Shown here piece by piece: positions 6,146 to 13,433 of a stretch of DNA of 23,838 nucleotides. Made by a program: the position numbers and the translations under genes. The notes below the pieces were generated by a model that had not been told where the DNA came from, made no database searches, and worked only from the letters and a program-made list of their open reading frames with translations. Source of the stretch: JAGLSB01 sp023135955 (GTDB lineage: Bacteria > Bacteroidota > Bacteroidia > Bacteroidales > GCA-2748055); the NCBI GenBank assembly GCA_030673645.1, contig DAOVIO010000048.1, positions 1-23,838 of the forward strand, written 5' to 3'. Position 1 is the stretch's first letter. Each line of letters opens with the position of its first letter.

Positions 6146-7567
6146 ATGGACAAAACAAAATTAATAACCAAAATTACAAGTCTTCCACCTGGAGTAGCCG
6201 ATCTGATTACTCCGGTAAGTATTTATTTGCGTATAAGGGATAAGTTTCCGAATGCAATCTTACTCGAGAGTAGTGATTATCATGGGAATCGTAATAGTAA
6301 GACATATATTTGCTTTGATATAATGGCAAATTTCAAAGTAGAGGATGGAAAAATATCAAAAAGCTATGTAGATGGGAGTATTCATACAGCAAGTATCAGG
6401 GATGAAAATACCCTGGTAAATGAGCTAAACGATTTTTTGAATTCATTTGATATTGAAAATAATGAAAAATTAGGGAAGGAGATCGCTAACGGACTCTTTG
6501 GTTATACTTCTTATGATGCCATTCAATATTTGGAAACCATTAAGTTTAGGGACAAAAAAAATAAGGATACCAAGATTCCTCAAGTGAACTATTCCTTATA
6601 CCGCTTTGTACTGTCATTCAATCATTTCAATAATCAACTATATTTATTAGAAAATCTTACGGAATCAACATCCACTCGTAAAGATGAAGTGAATGCCATT
6701 TTAGCTGATAGAACTGTCGGTCAGTTTAATTTTCAAATGGCCAATGAAGAATATTCTAATATTTCCGATGAGCGATTTATGGAAATGGTTTCCAGTGGTA
6801 AAGATCATTGCAAAAAAGGGAATGTTTTCCAGGTTGTGCTTTCTCGTCAGTTCAGTAGGGAATTTAAAGGAGACGAATTTAATGTTTACAGATCTCTAAG
6901 AAGTATCAATCCTTCTCCTTACCTTTTCTATTTCGATTACGGTGGATTTAAAATATTTGGATCTTCACCTGAGGCTCAGGTTGTTATAGAAGATAATGTA
7001 GCCCGAATTAATCCAATTGCAGGTACTTTTAAAAGGACAGGTGATGATGAAAAAGACAGAGAACTCGCAATAAAATTAAGCAAAGATGAGAAAGAAAATG
7101 CTGAGCATGTTATGCTTGTTGATCTGGCAAGAAATGACTTAGGAAGGAATTCAAATATTGTAGATGTGAATACTTTTCGGGAAGTGCAATTCTATTCTCA
7201 TGTAATTCACTTGGTTTCAATGGTAACTGGCGATTTAGCACCAGATTATAAGGCTTATAAAATATTTGGTGATTCATTTCCTGCTGGTACATTATCTGGG
7301 GCTCCAAAATTCCGTGCTATGGAGCTAATCGATGAACTTGAAAGTCGCAACAGAGGATATTACGGTGGAGCATTGGGGTATATTGGTTTTAATGGAGAAA
7401 TGAATCACGCCATTATGATTCGATCATTTTTAAGCAAAAACAATAAACTTTTTTATGAAGGTGGTGCAGGTGTTACTGCTGCCTCGGTAGAGGAAAATGA
7501 GCTGATAGAAGTGAATAATAAACTTGGAGCTCTCCGACAAGCACTGAATCAGGCTGAGAAAATATAA
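6146..7567 (+). CDS. trpE: Anthranilate synthase component I (TrpE)
   Basis: This 473-residue enzyme converts chorismate and ammonia (or glutamine via TrpG) to anthranilate, the first committed step of tryptophan synthesis. The N-terminal feedback site LLESS is at 39-43, which marks tryptophan-sensitive TrpE and argues against PabB or isochorismate synthase. The chorismate-binding domain carries GNVFQVVLSR, NPIAGTFKRTG, EHVMLVDLARNDLGR, FPAGTLSGAPK and the final GGAGVTAAS. Length is usual for a stand-alone TrpE. It is the first gene of the operon, directly behind the attenuator, and trpG follows after 10 bp. It is likely controlled twice, by attenuation and by Trp binding at the LLESS site. 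Confidence 0.97.
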   Translation: MDKTKLITKITSLPPGVADLITPVSIYLRIRDKFPNAILLESSDYHGNRNSKTYICFDIMANFKVEDGKISKSYVDGSIHTASIRDENTLVNELNDFLNSFDIENNEKLGKEIANGLFGYTSYDAIQYLETIKFRDKKNKDTKIPQVNYSLYRFVLSFNHFNNQLYLLENLTESTSTRKDEVNAILADRTVGQFNFQMANEEYSNISDERFMEMVSSGKDHCKKGNVFQVVLSRQFSREFKGDEFNVYRSLRSINPSPYLFYFDYGGFKIFGSSPEAQVVIEDNVARINPIAGTFKRTGDDEKDRELAIKLSKDEKENAEHVMLVDLARNDLGRNSNIVDVNTFREVQFYSHVIHLVSMVTGDLAPDYKAYKIFGDSFPAGTLSGAPKFRAMELIDELESRNRGYYGGALGYIGFNGEMNHAIMIRSFLSKNNKLFYEGGAGVTAASVEENELIEVNNKLGALRQALNQAEKI

Positions 7568-7577
7568 AACGAAGAAA

Positions 7578-8150
7578 ATGAAAATACTTGTAATTGATAA
7601 CTACGATTCTTTCACGTATATTCTTGTTAATTATTTACGTGAACTAAGCGGTCTTGAAATCGATGTTTTCCGCAACGATAAAATAGATCTTGATGAAATA
7701 GGGAAATATGATAAAATATTAATTTCACCCGGACCCGGAGTTCCGCATGAGGCAGGAATTACAATCGACCTGATAAAAAGATGGGCGCCACAGAAAAGTA
7801 TTTTGGGCGTTTGCCTTGGATGTCAGGCAATAGCAGAGAGTTATGGCGGAGAAATTTTTAATCTTGAGAGTGTATACCATGGTGTTGCAACAAATATGAG
7901 CGTAAAAGACTCCTCAGACAGGTTATTCAGGGAAATTCCTGAGAATTTTTTGGCAGGAAGATATCATTCATGGGTCATTAAGGAAGAGAACCTTCCTTCT
8001 GATATTAAAATCACTGCTCGCGATGACAAAGGATTGATAATGGCTGTTACACATAAGAAATATGATTTAAAAGGTGTTCAGTTTCATCCGGAGTCAGTAC
8101 TTACAAAACACGGGAAGAAAATGATTGCCAACTGGTTGGATATTGGATAA
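7578..8150 (+). CDS. trpG: Anthranilate synthase component II, glutamine amidotransferase (TrpG)
   Basis: This 190-residue class I glutamine amidotransferase supplies ammonia to TrpE. It opens with ILVIDNYDSFTYILVNYL. The oxyanion PGPG is at 51-54, the nucleophile Cys at C79 in GVCLGCQAI, and the catalytic His/Glu pair at H170 and E172 in QFHPES. The residue after LG in the nucleophile motif is Cys (C82), where His is more common; the catalytic triad is unaffected. It is a stand-alone TrpG, not fused to TrpD. It could also serve PabB if the genome has no separate PabA, which cannot be judged here. Confidence 0.96.
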   Translation: MKILVIDNYDSFTYILVNYLRELSGLEIDVFRNDKIDLDEIGKYDKILISPGPGVPHEAGITIDLIKRWAPQKSILGVCLGCQAIAESYGGEIFNLESVYHGVATNMSVKDSSDRLFREIPENFLAGRYHSWVIKEENLPSDIKITARDDKGLIMAVTHKKYDLKGVQFHPESVLTKHGKKMIANWLDIG

Positions 8151-8192
8151 TTGTAGATTGAAATAATTAACTTGAATAGAAAAGATTTTACT

Positions 8193-9188
8193 ATGAACAA
8201 AATTTTAGAAAGACTTATAAATCATCATAAACTCACTCGTCAGGAAGCCCGTGAGGTTCTCACGGGAATAGGGCAGGGGAAATACAATCAGAGTCATGTA
8301 ACAGCCTTTCTAACTGTTTTTTTGATGAGATTGGTAACGGTTGATGAGCTCCTTGGGTTCAGAGATGCTTTACTTGACTTATGTATTCAAACCGATCTGT
8401 CTGAATTTAATACCATAGATCTTTGTGGAACCGGTGGTGACGGAAAAAATACCTTTAATATTTCTACACTTGCCTCTTTTTTGGTAGCCGGTGCAGGAGA
8501 GAAAGTATCTAAGCATGGTAATTATGGGGTTTCATCTGCATCAGGATCGAGTGACATGTTGGAGCATTTTGGGTACAAGTTCTCAAACAACAGAGATAAA
8601 CTAGCCAGGGAGCTCGATGAAGCAGGAATCTGTTTTCTTCACGCGCCTCTTTTTCATCCTGCCATGAAGTTTGTCGGTCCTATAAGGAAGGAGCTGCAAC
8701 TAAAAACCTTTTTCAATATTTTAGGCCCACTAGTGAATCCCTCCTTTCCTGAATATCAGGTTGCTGGTGTATTTAATCTTGAGGTTGCCCGGTTATATCA
8801 GTATATTTTTCAGCAAACAGATAAGAAATATAAAATAGTCTATTCACTCGATGGATACGATGAAATTTCACTTACATCCCAGGTGAAAATTATATCTAAT
8901 ATGGGTGAGGAATTGCTAAGTCCGGCTGAATTAGGATTCCATAAACTAAAACAAGAAGATTTGTTTGGAGGTTATAATGTGAAGGAAGCAGCTTCAATTT
9001 TTATTAATATTCTTGAAGGCAAAGGTACTAGTGAACAGAAAGATGTTGTTATAGCGAATGCAGCTCTCGGATTGCAATCTTTAAATCAGCAGGAATTATA
9101 TAGTAATGCAGTTGCTAGAGCAAGAGAATCGCTCGACTCAGGAAATGCGGTTCAAGCCTTTCACAAATTAATCAATATAAATACCTGA
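8193..9188 (+). CDS. trpD: Anthranilate phosphoribosyltransferase (TrpD)
   Basis: This enzyme joins anthranilate to phosphoribosyl pyrophosphate, giving phosphoribosylanthranilate. From the ATG at 8193 it has 331 residues. An in-frame TTG at 8172 would add seven residues, but the ATG start gives the usual family beginning MNKILERLINH. The PRPP-binding GTGGDGKNTFNIST is at 79-92 and the anthranilate/PRPP loop KHGNYGVSSASGSSDMLE at 107-124, both complete. Conserved PLVNP occurs further on. The stop overlaps the trpC start (TGATG), which suggests translational coupling. Length is typical. Confidence 0.96.
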   Translation: MNKILERLINHHKLTRQEAREVLTGIGQGKYNQSHVTAFLTVFLMRLVTVDELLGFRDALLDLCIQTDLSEFNTIDLCGTGGDGKNTFNISTLASFLVAGAGEKVSKHGNYGVSSASGSSDMLEHFGYKFSNNRDKLARELDEAGICFLHAPLFHPAMKFVGPIRKELQLKTFFNILGPLVNPSFPEYQVAGVFNLEVARLYQYIFQQTDKKYKIVYSLDGYDEISLTSQVKIISNMGEELLSPAELGFHKLKQEDLFGGYNVKEAASIFINILEGKGTSEQKDVVIANAALGLQSLNQQELYSNAVARARESLDSGNAVQAFHKLININT

Positions 9189-9985
9189 TGAACATTCTTG
9201 AAAAAATAGTCTTTCACAAAAGGAAGTCCTTGGTTCAACTTAAGGAAAAATTTCCTGTGTCGTCTTTTGAGAAGAATCCATTATTTCAATTAGAGAGGCC
9301 CTCGTTTTTTGATTGCTTGAATAAAAAAGGACCTTCAGTAATTACCGAATTTAAAAGAAAGTCACCCTCGAAAGGAGATATTAATCCCGAAGCACAAATT
9401 TCTTCTATTATCCCACAATATTCAAATGCTGGAGCTTCTGCTATTTCTGTGCTAACCGATATTCATTTTAGTGGTGAACTCAAAGATTTGAATGATGCTG
9501 CATTAATATCAAATATTCCATTGCTAAGGAAAGATTTTATTGTTGATGAATATCAGATACTCGAAGCCAAAGCGCATGGTGCATCTGCAATTTTGCTTAT
9601 TGCAACTGTGCTTTCAAAAAAGGAAATATTTGAATTTACAAAAATTGCCCATAGACTAAGGTTGGATGTTTTGCTGGAGTTGCATGATGAAAGTGAATTA
9701 TCTAAAATTGGTGCTGATAATAATATAATAGGTGTCAATAACAGAAATCTGTCTAGCTTTGAAGTAAATACCGATAAAGCTATAAGCTTGTTGGGAAGTT
9801 TGGATAAAGATGTAATTAAAGTAGCAGAAAGTGGTATTCAAGATATCGATATTGCAATAAAAATGTTTCGGGCTGGATTTAATGCTTTTCTTATAGGTGA
9901 ACTTTTTATGCGAAATGAAAATCCCGGAGAAAAAGTTAGTGAATTTATTAGAATGCTGACTAAAAAACTTAATTATGAAGGTTAA
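9188..9985 (+). CDS. trpC: Indole-3-glycerol-phosphate synthase (TrpC)
   Basis: This 265-residue TIM barrel closes the indole ring by decarboxylating CdRP. Family motifs are in place: TEFKRKSPSKGDI with E54, K56, K58 and S59; LLRKDFIVDEYQI with the catalytic Lys K115; E165 in LLELHDE; GVNNRNL with N184; and AESGI with E214 and S215. It is a monofunctional enzyme, not fused to TrpF as in enteric bacteria. Its start overlaps the trpD stop by one base and its end overlaps trpF by 11 bp, so the three genes are probably translated in step. Confidence 0.96.
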   Translation: MNILEKIVFHKRKSLVQLKEKFPVSSFEKNPLFQLERPSFFDCLNKKGPSVITEFKRKSPSKGDINPEAQISSIIPQYSNAGASAISVLTDIHFSGELKDLNDAALISNIPLLRKDFIVDEYQILEAKAHGASAILLIATVLSKKEIFEFTKIAHRLRLDVLLELHDESELSKIGADNNIIGVNNRNLSSFEVNTDKAISLLGSLDKDVIKVAESGIQDIDIAIKMFRAGFNAFLIGELFMRNENPGEKVSEFIRMLTKKLNYEG

Positions 9986-10595
9986 AATCTGTGGTATAGC
10001 AAATCGTGAGAATCTATTGGAGATTATTGAGCTTAACCCCGACTTTATGGGATTTATTTTTTATCCTTTTTCGCCCAGGTATATGAAGGATAAATTAAGT
10101 CCGGTAGATCTTCTGGAAATTCCGGTATCGATTAATAAAACCGGCGTTTTTGTTAATATGAATGTTATTGAGATAGTGGATATAGTCTCCAAATACAATT
10201 TAGATTATATTCAATTGCATGGTAATGAGAGTATCGATGACTGCAAACAATTATCCTCTTCAGGACTTAATGTCATCAAAGCATTCAGATTAAATAAGGA
10301 TTTTAATTTTGACATTCTTAGCGAGTATATCCCCTATTGCAGATGTTTTCTGTTTGATACTTATACTCCGGAATATGGAGGAAGTGGAAAGAAGTTCAAC
10401 TGGGACATAATAAAAAAGTATAAATCAGGGCATCCCTTTTTGCTTAGTGGAGGAATTGAACCTTCCGATGCTGAAAAAATACTTTCATTTAGTCATCCTT
10501 CTTTTATTGGTATTGATTTGAATAGTAGATTTGAATTAAGTTCAGGAATCAAGGATGTAGATAAATTAAAAATGTTAATGAAGTCTGTCAGGTAA
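9975..10595 (+). CDS. trpF: Phosphoribosylanthranilate isomerase (TrpF)
   Basis: This 206-residue TIM barrel performs the Amadori rearrangement of phosphoribosylanthranilate to CdRP. The catalytic Cys is C6 in KVKICGI and the catalytic Asp is D128 in FLFDTYTP. GFIFYPFSPRY, QLHGNES (80-86), the phosphate-loop GGSGKKFNW (135-143) and LLSGGI complete the family pattern. The ATG lies inside the end of trpC. The gap to trpB is 38 bp, the largest in the operon, without a visible terminator. Confidence 0.95.
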   Translation: MKVKICGIANRENLLEIIELNPDFMGFIFYPFSPRYMKDKLSPVDLLEIPVSINKTGVFVNMNVIEIVDIVSKYNLDYIQLHGNESIDDCKQLSSSGLNVIKAFRLNKDFNFDILSEYIPYCRCFLFDTYTPEYGGSGKKFNWDIIKKYKSGHPFLLSGGIEPSDAEKILSFSHPSFIGIDLNSRFELSSGIKDVDKLKMLMKSVR

Positions 10596-10633
10596 TTATC
10601 CTGATGCATAATTGTTAAGAAAATTGTTATTGA

Positions 10634-11824
10634 ATGAAAAATTTTATTTCTGATAGTAAAGGTTATTACGGTGAATATGGAGGAGCATATATTCCCGAAA
10701 TGTTGAGGCATAATGTTACGGAACTTGGTGATATTTATTTTGAATTAATTAATTCGAATGAATTTCAAACGGAATATTATGACCTGTTAAAGAATTATGC
10801 AGGTCGGCCTTCCCCATTATATTTTGCTCCTCGATTAAGTGATTATTATAAAGCAAATATCTTCTTGAAAAGGGAAGATTTGAACCATACCGGCTCTCAT
10901 AAAATCAATAATACGCTCGGACAAATATTGCTGGCAAAATATATGGGTAAAAAAAGGATTATTGCAGAAACCGGGGCGGGTCAGCATGGTGTTGCAACTG
11001 CTACGGTTTGTGCCTTATCAGGACTCGAATGTATTGTATATATGGGAGAAGTAGATATCGAGCGCCAACAGCCCAATGTTAAGAGGATGGAAATGTTGGG
11101 TGCAAAAGTAATTCCGGCAAAAAGCGGAAGTAGAACCCTGAAAGATGCAACAAATGAAGCCCTCCGCGATTGGATTGCTAATCCCGAGGATACATTTTAT
11201 ATTATTGGATCGGTAGTTGGCCCACATCCATATCCAGATCTTGTTGCATATTTTCAATCTATTATCTCAATTGAATTAAAGCAACAGCTAGAACAACAGA
11301 CTGCAAGTGATACTCCCGATTATATTATTGCATGTGTAGGTGGTGGAAGCAATGCTGCAGGAATCTTTTATCATTATATCGAAAACAAAGATGTTCGACT
11401 TATTGGTGTGGAAGCTGCAGGGAAAGGTGTTGACACTAACTTAAATGCGGCAAGCATAAAGAATGGTCAAACGGGAGTGATTCATGGAAGTATGACATAT
11501 TTAATGCAGGATGATCACGGACAAATTATTGAGCCATATTCTATTTCTGCCGGACTTGATTATCCGGGTGTCGGTCCACTTCATGCCTGGTTGAATGACT
11601 CCGGAAAAGCTGAATATATGCAAGCTACCGACAATCAGGCTTTGAAAGCTGCTTACAGATGTGCCAGATTGGAAGGGATTATTCCTGCACTTGAGTCGGC
11701 TCACGCACTTGCTGCATTAGACATAATGACATTTGAGAAAGATGATAAAGTAGTCGTGAATGTTTCAGGAAGAGGTGATAAAGATATGGCTGCCTATATT
11801 GATTCATTAAATTTGAATTTATAG
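10634..11824 (+). CDS. trpB: Tryptophan synthase beta chain (TrpB)
   Basis: This 396-residue PLP enzyme condenses indole with serine to give tryptophan. The PLP lysine is K90 in EDLNHTGSHKINN. AETGAGQHGVATA (111-123) forms the substrate loop and GGGSNAAG (236-243) binds the PLP phosphate. The N-terminal YGEYGGAYIPEML and the length mark the standard TrpB1 type that pairs with TrpA, rather than TrpB2. trpA follows after two bases, as expected for the alpha2-beta2 complex with its indole channel. Confidence 0.97.
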   Translation: MKNFISDSKGYYGEYGGAYIPEMLRHNVTELGDIYFELINSNEFQTEYYDLLKNYAGRPSPLYFAPRLSDYYKANIFLKREDLNHTGSHKINNTLGQILLAKYMGKKRIIAETGAGQHGVATATVCALSGLECIVYMGEVDIERQQPNVKRMEMLGAKVIPAKSGSRTLKDATNEALRDWIANPEDTFYIIGSVVGPHPYPDLVAYFQSIISIELKQQLEQQTASDTPDYIIACVGGGSNAAGIFYHYIENKDVRLIGVEAAGKGVDTNLNAASIKNGQTGVIHGSMTYLMQDDHGQIIEPYSISAGLDYPGVGPLHAWLNDSGKAEYMQATDNQALKAAYRCARLEGIIPALESAHALAALDIMTFEKDDKVVVNVSGRGDKDMAAYIDSLNLNL

Positions 11825-11826
11825 AT

Positions 11827-12603
11827 ATGAACAGAATTGATAAGCTATTTCTTCAGAAAAAAAAGCAGATCCTATCCCTTTACTTCACTGCTGGTTTCCC
11901 TGAATTGAATGACAGTATGAAAATAATTGAGGCACTTGATAAGTCAGGAGCAGACATGATAGAAATTGGGATGCCATTTTCTGACCCTGTTGCCGACGGT
12001 CCGGTAATTCAGGAAAGCAGCAAAAAAGCTCTGAATAACGAGATGAATCTTGACCTACTCTTTAAGCAGTTAAAAGATTTACGTTCGATGACTGAAATGC
12101 CTGTTATACTTATGGGATATATTAATCCAGTTTTCCGAATGGGGATGGAAATCTTTCTCAATAAGTGCAGAGAAGTTGGTGTTGACGGATTAATCCTACC
12201 TGATCTGCCTCCACAGGAGTATGAGGAGCACTATAAAATTATGTTCGGAGAATATGGGATCGACAATATTCTGCTTATCACTCCTCAAACCAGCGATTCG
12301 AGAATAAGGGAGATTGATGTACTTTCACGAGGATTTATTTATGTAGTGTCTAATTATGCAACTACGGGCATACAGACTAAATTCGGTCAAAGACAATTGG
12401 ATTATTTTCAAAGAATAAGGGATCTTGATCTGAAAAATCCACTAATGATAGGATTTGGTATTTCAGACAAACAAGGGTTTGAAACCGTTTGTGAATATGC
12501 GGCCGGAGGAATTATCGGAACTGCATTCATAAAAGCCTTGAACGAAGAGGGGAGTATTGAAACCAATGTGAATGAATTTATTCAGAAATTTCGAAAGGGT
12601 TGA
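11827..12603 (+). CDS. trpA: Tryptophan synthase alpha chain (TrpA)
   Basis: This 258-residue TIM barrel splits indole-3-glycerol phosphate to indole, which passes to TrpB. The catalytic acids are E46 in IEIGMPFSDP and D57 in PVADGPVIQ. YFTAGFPE near the start, GLILPDLPPQEYEE, the phosphate-binding GFGIS and the AAGGIIGTAF region are typical. It is the last gene of the operon and ends seven bases before a strong terminator palindrome. Confidence 0.97.
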   Translation: MNRIDKLFLQKKKQILSLYFTAGFPELNDSMKIIEALDKSGADMIEIGMPFSDPVADGPVIQESSKKALNNEMNLDLLFKQLKDLRSMTEMPVILMGYINPVFRMGMEIFLNKCREVGVDGLILPDLPPQEYEEHYKIMFGEYGIDNILLITPQTSDSRIREIDVLSRGFIYVVSNYATTGIQTKFGQRQLDYFQRIRDLDLKNPLMIGFGISDKQGFETVCEYAAGGIIGTAFIKALNEEGSIETNVNEFIQKFRKG

Positions 12604-12609
12604 ATTTGG

Positions 12610-12662
12610 GATTTTCTCGTAGGGACGCAAGATTTTGCGTCCCTACAAGAAAATCATTTTTA
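12610..12662 (+). terminator. Palindromic terminator of the trp operon, REP-like core
   Basis: A long hairpin begins seven bases after the trpA stop. The outer arms GATTTTCT (12610-12617) and AGAAAATC (12648-12655) enclose a core that starts TAGGGACGCAA and mirrors it as TTGCGTCCCTA around GATT. The arms are separated by small CG/CA internal mismatches, and T residues follow. It should stop transcription before the response regulator. The GTAGGGACGCAA core is the kind of sequence that recurs between genes as a dispersed palindrome, so it may be a captured repeat. Confidence 0.85.
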
Positions 12663-12691
12663 ATTATTATATTCGCTTCTCATATATTCAT

Positions 12692-13432
12692 ATGATTAAG
12701 GTTATTACAATAGACGATGAACGAAGAAGCAGGATGGTCCTTGCTGAATTGCTTTCTTTTATTCCGGAAGTTGAAATTATTTTTGAAGCTGGAGATGTAG
12801 ATGAAGCTGTCAGAGAAATTCGTAATAAAAAGCCGGATATTATCTTTTTAGATATAGAAATGCCATTAAAATCAGGATTTGATCTCCTGAAGGAAATAAG
12901 AGCAGATAATCATATTCCTGATATTATTTTTGTAACAGCCTATGATCGTTATGCCATGGAGGCATTTAAGTTTGCGGCCTTTGATTATCTCTTAAAGCCG
13001 ATTAACAGGTCTGAGCTCCAAAATTCCCTGAATAGGTATAAAGAAACAAAAAGCAAAGAAAAAATTAATGATAAACTTGGAGAGCTTTTTCGCTTTATGG
13101 AAGAACCTAAAAAGCTGGTTTTTGACCTTAGAACTGGCTTGTTAATTATTGATCCTGAGGATCTTGTTTATTGTGAAGCAGATGGAAATTATACTTACCT
13201 GTATCTCAAAAGTGGTCGTGTTGAGATGGTAAGTTTTAACATTGGTCATGTTGAAAAACTATTACAAACTCATGAATTTTTCAGATTGAACCGTTCGGTT
13301 CTAATCAACAAAGAGCATATTTTGAAATTGGATTTAAAGAATAAGATTTGTGAGGTAAGCCTGAATGGGAAATATCCAAAGTTCAAAATTAGTCCTGCTA
13401 AATTAACAGAGCTCAAAGAATTATTCATCTAG
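12692..13432 (+). CDS. LytTR-family response regulator
   Basis: From the ATG at 12692 (the frame is open further upstream, but that part falls in the trp terminator) this is a 246-residue two-component regulator. The receiver domain (1-120) has acidic D8/D9, the phosphate-accepting D54 in FLDIEMP, T82 and K102. A LytTR DNA-binding domain follows (about 143-246), with DLVYCEADGNYTYLY and the FRLNRSVLINKEHI segment typical of the AlgR/AgrA/LytR family. The histidine kinase starts one base after the stop, so the two form one operon. Targets are unknown. LytTR sites are usually direct repeats and none was recognised nearby. Confidence 0.93.
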   Translation: MIKVITIDDERRSRMVLAELLSFIPEVEIIFEAGDVDEAVREIRNKKPDIIFLDIEMPLKSGFDLLKEIRADNHIPDIIFVTAYDRYAMEAFKFAAFDYLLKPINRSELQNSLNRYKETKSKEKINDKLGELFRFMEEPKKLVFDLRTGLLIIDPEDLVYCEADGNYTYLYLKSGRVEMVSFNIGHVEKLLQTHEFFRLNRSVLINKEHILKLDLKNKICEVSLNGKYPKFKISPAKLTELKELFI

Positions 13433-13433
13433 A

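Noticed and set aside
12635..12691. N-terminal extension of the response regulator from 12635
   Set aside because: It would begin inside the trp terminator hairpin, and the extra residues precede the normal receiver-domain start MIKVITIDDE.
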